A stretch of 64,000 bases of DNA from the NCBI GenBank assembly GCA_905250115.1, contig CAJNOI010000136.1, positions 1 through 64,000 on the forward strand. Reading direction: 5' to 3'. Each line of letters starts with the position of its first letter. Within the stretch, counting starts at the first letter, position 1. Both the position numbers and the translations under genes were made by a program. This stretch comes from Adineta steineri. Taxonomy: Eukaryota > Rotifera > Eurotatoria > Adinetida > Adinetidae. This document shows positions 54,404 to 64,000 of this stretch, piece by piece. A model generated the notes under the pieces. That model was not told where the DNA came from. It was given only the letters and a program-made list of their open reading frames with translations, and did not search any database.

Positions 54404-55312
54404 ATGGGAAGTATGTTTGGCAAAAATAAAAAATTATCATCTCAACAAACGCAACTTTATAGTCAACAAACTCAACTACAACCATATGTTATTCAACAAA
54501 TCCATGATGCATTTACAGATCGAGCAGGAAAAAATGGACGGTAAAGAATAGAAAAAAAATTATTTTATTAGAAAATTTCTTTCTCTTATATAATATATAG
54601 GATGAATGTGAACGAATTTAAAATAGCATATCCACAAATGAATCCAAATGCGAATATGTATAATATGGATATGGAAGCAGAACGTATGAAGTTTCGTTTC
54701 AAGTTTTTTTTTTCATTTTTGTTTTCTTTCTGATTTTTGACGGTTACTCATAGGAATCTTCATGATGTTCGATACTGATCGTAATGGTAAAAGAAAAATA
54801 CGAACAAAAAAAAAAGAACATTATTTTGCTAATTTAATTAATTTTTCATAATAGGCGTGTTGACATTTGATGAATTCATGATAGCATTCGTTCAAATGCA
54901 AAGAGGTAGTAATATTTCCTCAAAATATTGGTCATATATTAAGAGCATTCTACATGCTGACATCCTCTCTAGGTGTAGTCTTCTAAATGTTGCAAATGTT
55001 CGTCGACAACATATAAAACACTTTGATCAATATTCATATTCTGAGCGCATCTTACAACGACATGTTCAACAAATTCTTCGATTTAATCTTATTCTACAAG
55101 ATGATCTTCTACAATGCTTTTTATGTTTGGTTAAAATATTTTCTTTCCTTTTATGTTCTTTCCATATATATTTCTTTTATAAACAACCATATTTTTCAAT
55201 CAAATTCGTTATTATTTTCATTGTCATCCTCTCCTGGAGGTTGTTGCAATTGATCATCATGAATATTAGTAACACCAATGTCACGAATGAAATCACGAAT
55301 ACTTTCTTGTAA
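54404..55312 (+). CDS. Truncated EF-hand calcium-binding protein (neuronal calcium sensor-like)
   Basis: Exons 54404-54540, 54601-54683, 54754-54786 and 54855 onward join in frame. The first EF-hand is degenerate (FTDRAGKNGRMNVNEFKIAY). The second has a perfect loop, DTDRNGVLTFDE, followed by FMIAFVQMQRGS, as in NCS/recoverin-type proteins where EF2 precedes two more hands. Those further hands are absent: after QRGS the frame runs on as unrelated, hydrophobic sequence to a stop at 55312. That run overlaps the 3' end of TCF25 on the other strand by about 115 bp. Either the true 3' exons are lost and this is a remnant, or the real stop lies elsewhere through a splice I cannot see. No N-myristoylation-type NCS start is present beyond MGSM (Gly2 is available). 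Confidence 0.6.
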
Positions 55313-57756
55313 TGCTTGTAACATACCGACGTCATTTTCACCACCACCAACAGCACCACCTTGAGCATTCGGATCGACCAGAAAATTCTATAAAAATTAT
55401 AGAAATAATTCGATTTCATTTTGTCTTTTTTTCAAATTACTTCTAAATTGAAATTTGGCATTAATGATCGAAGAAACATGCCAAATGAATTGTATGAACT
55501 ATTCACTTGCATGGTAGGTCTAAAAAAATAATGTAAAATCAAATAGAGAATAATAAAAAATAATTCTACCTTTCCGGTCGTTGAAAACCAACGATAGAAT
55601 CTGTTGGAGGAAATGGATCAAATGTATAAAATGTATTTGCATTTTGCATAGCCTATACAAATAAAATTATATAATATTTCGTTTTTTCTCCTTCATATAT
55701 ACATACATTCGTTAGAAATCCTCGTATTTCATTTGATTCTGATAAAACAATATGTCGACATACATTAATTGGTGTTTTACGATACTCTGTTTTTCTTCTA
55801 TAAATAAATAAATAAAAAAAATAATCAATATATTTTCTTTCTTTTAAATTTACAATTCAGTATAGTTTGCAATTCTTGGATCTTGATTCTGTTCAATAAT
55901 TTGTATAACATGATTAACATTATCTTTTAAAAAGTCTAATTCATCTTTTTCTTTCCATTCATTTGACATTCGTACAGCATATAATTGTTGTATACATTTA
56001 AGTGCCTCGGTTTCATATCGTTCACTATCAGAAAAATATCGACATTTTTCAACTGTTCTATCTGGTCTTATTGATAATTTATCAAGTATATATTTAAGCA
56101 TCGATGGAAAACGTATTAATGCATTTTGTAAAGTTTCATTCGCTTTATCAAATGATGATATACGAAAATATGCAAGTGCTAATGAATAAATAAAATTTGG
56201 TAAACCATCAAGTTTTAATCGTTGATTTTGTTCCGTATAAAAACGAATCAAATAATTATATTCTTCTGAACGTATTGCATAATAATCGAGAAGAAGAACA
56301 ATTGCAAGTGGATCATCAATTGGATCAAGACTAAATAATTTGAAATAAAAGAATATTTTTATATATAACTTATATATGAAAATTTACCTTAGGAGTACTT
56401 TACAAAATTCCAGCGCTGTTCTTGAACAACCTCGTTCACCAATATAAATAATATGTTTAAATAAACTGATAAAAAACGATCGATTTTCTTGTATTCGATA
56501 TTCTAAACGACATTCACCACGTGTAATAGAAAATAGTGGATGAAATGATTGTTGAAAACTGTATAAAGCACGTTCTAATAATAGAAAAATAAATAAAAAT
56601 ATTATTTATATAACAAAAAATAAATTTACCAATAAGATCAACAGCTGTTGGTGTATCATCTTGCATTCGACTTACATCACTTAAATGAATAAGTGCATCA
56701 ATATGATAAGGATGATGACGAAGAATATCCTATAAGCAAAAAAAAAGAAAAATATTTTATTATAAAGAAGAATGTTGAATAAACCATAATTCCTTGTAGA
56801 TTATGTTGATCAACATGATCAAAGAATTGAATTTGTAATCGTTGATAATCTTTATCATATTCAAATTGAAAATAATTTCCTGTATTTATTGCTGTTTCAG
56901 ATAATGGTGATGATGGTTTCATTAATAAACCTATATAATAAAAATGTTATTATTTTTATTCGACCAAGAAAAAAACAACAACTTACCAAATTTAAAATAA
57001 TTGGGCCATCCTACTTTAGTAAAAATAAAAGCATTTTGTTTAGCTAATCGAGTAGATGGACGTTGTTGTTGTTGTTGAAGTATTTGATATGCACGACGAC
57101 TATAATAAGAAATTAATTTTAGAAAATTTATAAATTAACTATTTACCGTTGAGCTGGCATATTAGCTAGCATTGCTTGTGCAGTTGGGTTATTTTCACGT
57201 TCAATTTGTTCAACAATACTACTTCCAAATTTTTTTTTCATTTCATTTATTGGATTTAATAAACGATTATCCGTTGATAGTAAATCTGAAACGATGTCTT
57301 TTGATGATGATGCTGCTTCTGATTGAGATTCGTTTGTTACAATTAAAAAATCATCATCTACCTAAATAAATGATTTATTATATAAAAATATTTAATATTA
57401 TTATTATTAATCATTACTTCATCAGTTTTTTGAGTTTGAATATTTTTCTTTTTTATTTTACGTTTTCGTTTTGATTTTGATGTTGTAGATTGCTGTTGTT
57501 GTTGTTGTATTTCATCATTTAATTGATTATCACTATCTATAACAACTTGATCATCATCATTATTATTATCATCTTCATCTGCTAACATTTCAAATGCATT
57601 TCGACGATAATCATTTTTTGTTGTTATTACTAAATCGGAGTCGTCGTCATCATCATCATCATTATTATGTTTATTAATACCGACTTTCTGTAAAACTTGT
57701 GCAAGATCATCTTGAGCTGTATGACCTGCTGTTTTACGTACTGCCCTTGAAGACAT
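55196..57756 (-). CDS. TCF25: TCF25 / Nulp1 family protein (ribosome quality control factor)
   Basis: Homologue of TCF25 (yeast Rqc1), a component linked to ribosome-associated quality control. Eleven minus-strand exons: 57756-57418, 57361-57147, 57099-56987, 56930-56785, 56729-56630, 56574-56388, 56330-55854, 55797-55707, 55652-55570, 55519-55441, 55387-55196. They total 2022 nt and 673 residues (human about 676). The N-terminus is MSSRAVRK followed by an acidic, Asp-repeat and poly-Gln, Lys/Arg-rich region. Core: TKVGWPNYFKFG, HHPYHIDALIHLSD, DLIERALYSFQQSFHPLFSI, RLEYRIQENRSFFISLFKHI, RGCSRTALEFCKVLL, LDPIDDPLAIVLLLDYYAIR, then KTPINVCRHIVLSE and FGMFLRSLMPNFN. The tail is Gly- and Asp/Asn-rich. 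Trinucleotide repeats (GTT/CAA near 57061, ATC near 57640) encode Gln and Asp runs. Confidence 0.95.
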
Positions 57757-57865
57757 TTCTTATCTGAAATAATATATAAAAAAATCAAAATATTCAAAAT
57801 AGGAACATTCTCGAAATCACAAATAAGAATTCAAAGGTTATTTTAATTACTGTTGCGATATTACT

Positions 57866-58490
57866 TTAAACGCTTGTTGATGAATATTTTGGTAAACTCA
57901 TTGTGAGAACATGCCAGAAAATATTACATGTAATGGCATAGATAATTGTTTTTAGTGGATCAGTTTCCTTATAAATAAGTAGCTCGGATGAATCATTATC
58001 ATCACGAAATCCTAGATTCTTAAATAATGGTTTGTCAGCATCTGAAATAAAACAACAATATCGACCGCAATACTTATTGATTGCACGATAGGCAGGTATG
58101 TATGGACGAAGTAGGACATTGCGAAAGACATTTTCCAGAAGAGAAAATATTTCAATATATTTTATTATATCATTTTTTTCCATATTTCTTTTGTTGTAAT
58201 CAATATTTTTCCAAGTTTCAAAAAGATAGTTAGCCTTTTTGAGATGTCCTCGATACTCTAAGTGTTGTCTCCAAATGTCATCATTTGGGTCTTCTCCAAG
58301 AATAGATGGTAGCCGAGAAAATACGGCAGCATCATTTTCACATGTTTCAAAATATTTTGTATAACCATCAAGCGTGAATATATCCTGAAGATCAATGAAT
58401 AAATATAATTTCATTGAAAAATCATATTACTTTCTTATCTTCATCAATATGTCGTGTATCTTTTATAGTTGTTGAGCTATAATTTGCCAT
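57866..58490 (-). CDS. PUB-domain protein, SPATA2-like
   Basis: Two minus-strand exons, 58490-58431 and 58384-57866, give 192 residues, starting MANYSSTTIKDTRHIDEDKK. An upstream ATG in another frame does not connect. The second half matches the PUB-type fold of SPATA2 by pattern: a helical segment KYIEIFSLLENVFRNVLLRP, then YRAINKYCGRYCCFIS and KPLFKNLGFRDD, which parallels the SPATA2 segment joining its regulatory helices to the PUB groove. SPATA2 bridges the deubiquitinase CYLD to the HOIP ligase in NF-kB signalling. The C-terminal part of vertebrate SPATA2 (zinc finger) is absent. It lies only 109 bp upstream of TCF25 on the same strand. Family assignment is moderate. Confidence 0.45.
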
Positions 58491-60065
58491 TTGTTCTTGC
58501 AAACAAGATTTCAAAATAACGATTGAGATAAGCTCTATGTACTTGCTTGGATGACAATTCATTCTTCGCCATTGTGTCAAAATAATACATTGCCTTTACA
58601 ATTTTAATAGAGGGCGTTCACTATCAGTGTATTGTCATCGTTTTTTAAGGAAGTAAAACAAATGTAAAAGTTTTTCATCATATTGCTTATCATGTGATAT
58701 GTCTTTTACTTTCGCATAATCCATAGAAATGATATACACGATATATTATCACATGTCAGTCTTTTACTAGGTTACATGTCTGTATGGTACAGTTGCAATG
58801 AAATAAAGAAGTAAAACTTTAATTTTTCTTTTCATTTGCATAAAGAAGAGCGAAATATCCATAATTCCGTGGGTGTGAGTGAGGTTCCAGATAAAGAGAA
58901 TACCCACACTCATACTGACAGTAATTGGTAGTTAATAAATCTTAATTTTACTAGAAACAATGTTATCGATTATTCCTTTGTAGTTTTTTTTCTTTATACT
59001 TATGAATGAAATATTCTGACTGTCTTACAAGATACGAAAGTATTATTATATAATATATTTATGTTCTCTACGTTTCAATATATTGTGTAGATGAATTAAA
59101 CATGTTATCACGTGCTCTGATCGACATATAATACAGAAGGCTTCAGGGAACATTTTTTGTATATATTCTGATAGCTCAAGTCGTTCTCTATAATTGTACA
59201 ATACTTCATAATATCTCAGTTGATATAATAGTAATAGTATCGAGGCAGGAACGACTCGGCGAAAAAAAATTTGATCAGATGTCCAAAAGTGTATGTAACA
59301 TTTTTTGTTTGCATATTTATTGACTCGAGTGAATGATAAAATTTTGATCTTTTTTTGAAAAGCTCTACAAAAATCATATAAATAAAATCCTATTCAATTA
59401 TTTTCATAGTTTATTTCATCGTCCAAAATGAAAATGTACGTGACAGTGAATGTTAATTTTGCAGTGTAATGAATAAAATAAATATATTTGGAAGCTTTTT
59501 ATATTTCACAATAGGAATTTCTTTATAGAGCTAGCACTATTACCTTCGGTATGCTTTAACTACGTATCTTCGATAATGACTTGATGTATAATATGCGTTT
59601 TTGTCTTTCTTCTTTTGTTACTGCCTTCAAAAAAAATTGTTACAAGCATTACTCACAAACGATTACCTATATCGAAAAAAAAATCATATAATACATTTTT
59701 GTCACATAGAGAGTAGAATGGGTAACAATATTTCGCTCTATATACTATAGACATGATATTCATTGTATGATAAAAACAATCAAATTCGATTATGAAAAAA
59801 GTTTTCGCAAAATCGCTACGATAAATCTCGCTCAATAAACACCATATCGTATGAATTAAATAGTTTCGTAGCAAGTTATTTCTTGAATACATATAAGTTC
59901 ATTAAGAAAAAAAACATTATATAAAATTAAGTATCTGGTTTATTTGAAGCTAACAAATATTTTTTAACATACAAAAAAGTCATGAAACAAGCTATGCGGA
60001 ATTTAATACAGTAGAAACAATAATGTTAAAAATAAGAAAAAAAATCAAATGTAAATATTACTTCT
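58491..60065. other. Intergenic region
   Basis: About 1.6 kb, AT-rich. An alternative minus-strand ATG frame at about 58572 (MAKNELSSKQVHRAYLNRYF) ends in TAG after 31 codons and may be an upstream ORF or an unconnected first exon of the PUB gene. Nothing else is supported. Confidence 0.4.
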
Positions 60066-60281
60066 TTAGATGGCGTAATGATGAACGTGAACAGGTGAAC
60101 TATAATGAAATGGATGTGCACCATAGCCTCCACCATATGCATTGTGAATGTAAGGATTTCCATGATATTGATTGACCATAAAATGAGAAGCATGATGAGG
60201 ATGGTGATATGGATACGTGTGCGATTGAACACCAAAACCACCATATGGTGAGTATGCGAATGGTTGCTGTTGATAAAACAT
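60066..60281 (-). CDS. His/Tyr/Gly-rich mini-protein, 71 residues
   Basis: The single frame starts with MFYQQQPFAYSPYGGFGVQS and is dominated by His, Tyr, Gly, Pro and Asn (for example HTYPYHHPHHASHF, YGGGYGAHPFHYSS), ending VHVHHYAI and TAA. The base composition is clearly less AT-rich than the surroundings, and no Leu/Lys/Ile-rich random-AT signature appears, which argues for a real product. There is no signal peptide in this exon, so an upstream exon may add one. Similar low-complexity His/Gly/Tyr peptides are known in metal-binding, adhesive or phase-separating proteins, but no function can be assigned. Confidence 0.5.
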   Translation of the reverse strand: MFYQQQPFAYSPYGGFGVQSHTYPYHHPHHASHFMVNQYHGNPYIHNAYGGGYGAHPFHYSSPVHVHHYAI

Positions 60282-61271
60282 ATTGTATAAATGTGTGAAT
60301 GATAATTATTGAAAGAGAAAAATGATATTAATCGTTAGCTATATCCATTATATATATATATCCATTTTCAATATATGTGAGAGACGTAATTAAATCATTC
60401 ATCCATGTATTGTATAAACTCATTTACTTTATGACGTCAATAATAAGACGTCAATGTAATTAATTCAAGGACGAAAATGAAGTGACGCAAATTATTAATT
60501 ACGTACCAAACGACATCGGAATCAATTCCGTAGTTTATCGTTGGTTTTGTCTTGCTTTCAATATCTGTTCATATCATAAAAATCGCTAAAAAACAACATT
60601 TAGTTGAAAAATACATCGAAATGATAAGTATATGACTAACTATAATAAATTATTGATTTTTTTTATTAAATAAATAATACGTGTAACAAATCGAAATTTT
60701 CTACTTTATTTTAATGTTGCACGATTTTTAACATACTTGTACAACTTTACTGTCATTGTATGAATTACTCCATAATTATTAATACCATATAAAAAAAATT
60801 AGAAAAGATATTCTAATCTTACTTCTTTTCTCTCTTATTAAAACGATGTATACAGCATTCTTGTTTTCAATTATTTTATTAAACAACAATTCAAGACATA
60901 ATGGAGAGAAGAAACGTTCGTTGAAAGAATTGCAGTTTTCCTTTACCACTTATTTTCATCAGAAAATGTATCTCAGCATCGACGTATTACAGTGATGGCA
61001 CACATAAAGAGAAAAAAAATTAGACAGAAAAATAATAATATAAAATATGTTGATTGCTTCATTTTGACGACAATATGAGAAAAGTAAGTATTATAGCTGA
61101 TGGAAATAAATTTTTTTGTATTTTATTTAGCTTAATCTTATCATTAAAATATTCTGCTTAAATTTTTCAAGAAACTATTATATCTTACATTTGTGATTAA
61201 TAATTCATAAACTAAAAGAAATTTATTTATTAAAAAAAAGTTTTTTACTCAAAATCAAATAATTTTATCTT
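60282..61271. other. Intergenic region
   Basis: About 1 kb upstream of the mini-protein and downstream of the NHL gene. It contains a TGACGTCA-like patch (60432-60455, TATGACGTCAATAATAAGACGTCAAT) that could be paired CRE-like sites for the mini-protein promoter. No coding feature. Confidence 0.35.
60430..60456. promoter_or_regulatory. Two direct GACGTCAAT elements (CRE/ATF-like)
   Basis: GACGTCAAT occurs at about 60434 and again at about 60449, separated by AATAA. GACGTCA is the core recognised by CREB/ATF bZIP factors. The pair lies roughly 150 bp upstream of the start of the minus-strand mini-protein, a sensible promoter position. Prediction only. Confidence 0.3.
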
Positions 61272-63414
61272 TTATTCAGTACATAGTTCATATTTTTGAA
61301 TTCGATAATTAGAAGAATCAACAACATAAAGATTTCCGTCAACATCAAATGATAGACCTCTGGGAAAATTTAATTGATTTGGTTCTCCACCACCACTACC
61401 ATTTCCACCAACAACAATTGTACCGTTTGTATCTCCTTCGCTCCATCGGATAACTCGATGATTCACATAGTCTGAAATAAAGATTAGGCCGAAATTATCA
61501 ACAATTACAGCAGTAGAAAAAGATAATTGGTTAAGATGGCATCCATTTCCATTTCCACCAGCAACAATAATCCCTTCTTTTGCATTTTTTTTCCATTTCA
61601 TTATACGATGATTTGCTTGATCCGATACATAAATAGAATAATCTTCATCGACGAAGATTTTTCCAGGACCATTGAATTGATTTAGAAGGCTTCCTTTGCC
61701 ATTTCCACCTGCAACTAGTGTTTCATCTATGTGTCCTTCTTTCCATCGTCTCACTTCAGACTTTACGTAATCAGAAACATAAAGAGATTCATCTTTGTCT
61801 GTTGCTACACCGCCACAGTGAATATTAGCAATGATGGTTTCTGGATATGTTGTACTTTCACGAAACCATCGCATTACCCGTGTGTTGTCAGAATCACATA
61901 TGATTATCGCATTTTTCTTTTTATCAACGATTACGTCGGTTGGCGTATTGAGTTGATCTTCTCTATTTCCTGGTCCGTTGTTGCCACCTGCAATGATTTC
62001 ACCAATGATCGAATTATATTTCCATTCAATAATACGATGATTATGAGTATCAGCAATCAAAAAACTATTATTATCATCGATACAAATCCCAACAGGATAA
62101 GCAAGTTGATTTAATAGATCTCCGTATCCATTTCCTCCAGCAATAGTAATTCCATGTTGTTTCCATTTTTTATATTTTGGCTTGTTTTGCACTAACAGTA
62201 AAGAAAAAAATAGAACCAATTTTCATAAAAAAATTTCATTTGATTTTTGCAAAAATTCGAGAAGAAAGCAATGTAAAGATTTTTGATTTATCTCAATTCA
62301 AAACGTTCGTTTTATTTTGAAATAGAAATGTTGAATCATATATTCACATTTATATTGGCATCACTGTGTATTTTGCGATATTTCCTTCAGCTGTTTTTCG
62401 ATTAGTTTTCTATCGGAATTTTGAAAATACTATACTCTAAGCGAACATCCTATTAGAAAGGTCTTGATCATGGTACACAGAACTAAAAAGATTCTCGGAC
62501 TTTAGATACATATGATCTAATGTAATCACTGTAGTTCATGGATGGAATCCCCTTAAATACTTCGGAAATAGTCCATGCGATATCTTCTACAAGTGTCAGA
62601 AACTAAATCATAAATCGATCGTCGATTTAATAAATTGCACATTGATAAACTTTCAGTGAACACTTTTTGAACAAAATATTGAAATTTCCTTCTTCATTTT
62701 CTATTTATGAATTCTATTCTTTGAGATGTATGAAAGACTTTTGTAAATATATATTCTTACCTCTCAACTTTAAGTAAACAATGATAATAGAAACCCACTC
62801 ATACAAAGATAAAAGGTCGTTTTGAACAAAAAGAAGTAAATCTTCTCTTTTTGAAATAGTTCTTCAAAGTTCTTCCTTGATAAAATCAAACTATCGATAT
62901 ATCTCTCTGCAAAGTATGATTTAGAATTTATCTCTGTCAACAATTAAACGATAGAATTATAATCTGTATGAATATTCTTATAAAATATTCAAAAATAAAC
63001 TCAACACTCAACACATCGTGCAAATGTGTTAATAATTTACTAAAAAAAAAAAGTTTACCACTTTATTTTATTTCATTAATAATATACCTGTTGTCATCGG
63101 GTTGGCCACTGTTGTTGTAAATTTATGAGTTGTTGTTTTGGTTGTCAAAGTTGATAATTTTATCACGTTTGTTGTTTCTATTGTCATAGCTGATAGTTTT
63201 ATTTCGTTTGTTTTTTTTGTTTTAATAATTACGATTGGAATAGTTACGACCAAAATAACAGTGATAATACCAATAATGATCCATAATAATTTCTTTTTTT
63301 TTAAACATTTGATTCTATAATAAACAATGCTTTTAATTATAAATTTCAACAATTCATAAAACACATACAACAATGTTGATCGATCAGCTGATGTTTGTTG
63401 AGAATTCGACGTAA
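61272..63414 (-). CDS. Type II transmembrane NHL-repeat beta-propeller protein
   Basis: Minus-strand exons 63414-63088 and 62191-61272 join in frame across an 896-nt intron. A short upstream exon (63768-63710, QLLDNSTAKQPLVLDQLDL) fits in frame through the TTACG acceptor. The first exon and ATG are not resolved (an ATG at 63929 does not splice in frame). The order is a short cytoplasmic basic segment KCLKKKK, one membrane helix LLWIIIGIITVILVVTIPIV, a Thr-rich (probably O-glycosylated) stalk, then six NHL repeats. Each repeat has the pattern ..GNG.G..LNQL..P.GI.VD....YV.D..NHRI..W...., for example GDLLNQLAYPVGICIDDN and PNQLNFPRGLSFDVDGNLYV. This predicts an extracellular six-bladed propeller. 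Such proteins are abundant in bdelloid genomes; ligand unknown. Confidence 0.8.
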
Positions 63415-63768
63415 CTGGTTTAGACTAAAATAATTTATTAAAATCAAAGTTATTTTATCTAATTTAAATATAATATATTACATCACAAACTCCTATTCTA
63501 TTTTGATTCATAATGAATATTTTATTAAAATCAATAATCTAAAATATCGAATAAAAACACATGATATCAAAATAAAATATATCTTCAAATATGAGAAGAA
63601 AATAATACTTGAGCAAATTTAAAACAATGAAATTTATTTTCGTCCATGAAGACTGAAAAATCTTTCTTTTTCCATTATTCACATAGCATTACATTATATG
63701 AATACTTACTTAAATCCAGTTGATCAAGAACAAGAGGTTGTTTTGCAGTGCTATTATCAAGTAACTGA

Positions 63769-64000
63769 CTACAAAATTGTTAAAAAGACAGAAAACACTT
63801 AAATATACTGCTGTAATTTAATAATCATGAAAATAACAAAACATGAAGTATTTTTATTGAAACATTTGCAACATTAAAAATGATTAGTAAATAAGAACAA
63901 TAAATTTTACTTCCTTTTTTAGAGCTCATTTTTGAACTAAATCCTACCAGATGTCAATTATGATATGCTGAGAATAGAATAAATATTCATGATATTGAAA
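63769..64000. other. Right edge, presumed 5' region of the NHL gene
   Basis: Contains a minus-strand ATG at 63929 (MSSKKGSKIY...) that may belong to the first exon of the NHL gene, but no donor gives a matching phase. Nothing else is recognisable. Confidence 0.3.

Noticed and set aside
58860-58925. Possible hairpin GTGGGTGTGAGTG ... ACCCACACTCAT
   Set aside because: The arms do not pair well when reverse-complemented; similar letters but not a true inverted repeat. It is also not an array of telomere-type repeats.

Overview
The window is AT-rich eukaryotic (metazoan) nuclear DNA. Genes on both strands are split by very short GT-AG introns, mostly about 45-70 nt. Several conserved animal genes (DHX36-type helicase, membralin, ABCB transporter, eIF1A, AP-3 sigma, TCF25) can be spliced into unbroken frames. 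These sit beside expanded lineage families (orphan peptide GPCRs, a membrane-anchored NHL propeller protein) and an intron-bearing non-ribosomal peptide synthetase (NRPS) of microbial type. That mix suggests a bdelloid rotifer (Rotaria/Adineta-like). The assignment is an inference from gene content and intron style; no marker gene proves it.

Layout. 1-6.1 kb: two tightly packed plus-strand genes, a DHX36-like helicase (5' end cut off) and membralin. 7.3-10.4 kb: a minus-strand neuropeptide-type GPCR. 10.4-17.4 kb: gene-poor, with a broken GPCR copy near 14 kb. 17.4-22.9 kb: a complete 26-exon ABCB (P-glycoprotein-like) exporter. 25.5-26.5 kb: a secreted or tethered trypsin-like protease. 28.3-29.6 kb: a dead cytochrome P450. 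29.6-34.9 kb: gene-poor, with diverged ~157-bp repeats. 34.9-37.6 kb: a degraded gene that I do not recognise. 37.8-47.1 kb: the NRPS. 47.4-47.9 kb: a small secreted Cys-rich protein. 48.1-48.95 kb: a second GPCR pseudogene, sharing about 0.5 kb with the one at 14 kb. 49.5-51.5 kb: two minus-strand genes with apparent lesions. 52.4-58.5 kb: a compact housekeeping block (eIF1A, AP-3 sigma, a truncated EF-hand protein, TCF25, a SPATA2-like PUB protein). 60.1-60.3 kb: a His/Tyr/Gly-rich mini-protein. 61.3-63.4 kb: a type II membrane NHL protein.

The most remarkable locus is the NRPS. Its order is A1-T1-C1-C2-A2-T2, followed by a C-terminal membrane region of six predicted transmembrane helices interleaved with three left-handed-beta-helix-like domains. 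This terminal region resembles that of the epsilon-poly-lysine synthetase (Pls/PosA) family. The first adenylation domain lacks the usual Asp235. The second condensation domain has lost its catalytic His. No thioesterase or reductase is visible. The predicted product is a short modified or polymerised peptide made at a membrane. The chemistry is unknown, and a 100-N assembly gap removes the first part of A2.

How the genes might work together: the exporter, protease, P450 remnant and NRPS do not form an operon-like unit, and I see no evidence of co-regulation. The housekeeping block has 100-200 bp spacers, including one divergent 200-bp promoter region and one convergent pair. The gene models for the helicase, membralin, GPCR, ABCB, TCF25, eIF1A and AP-3 sigma were checked by hand: the exon lengths sum to a multiple of three and the junctions restore conserved motifs.
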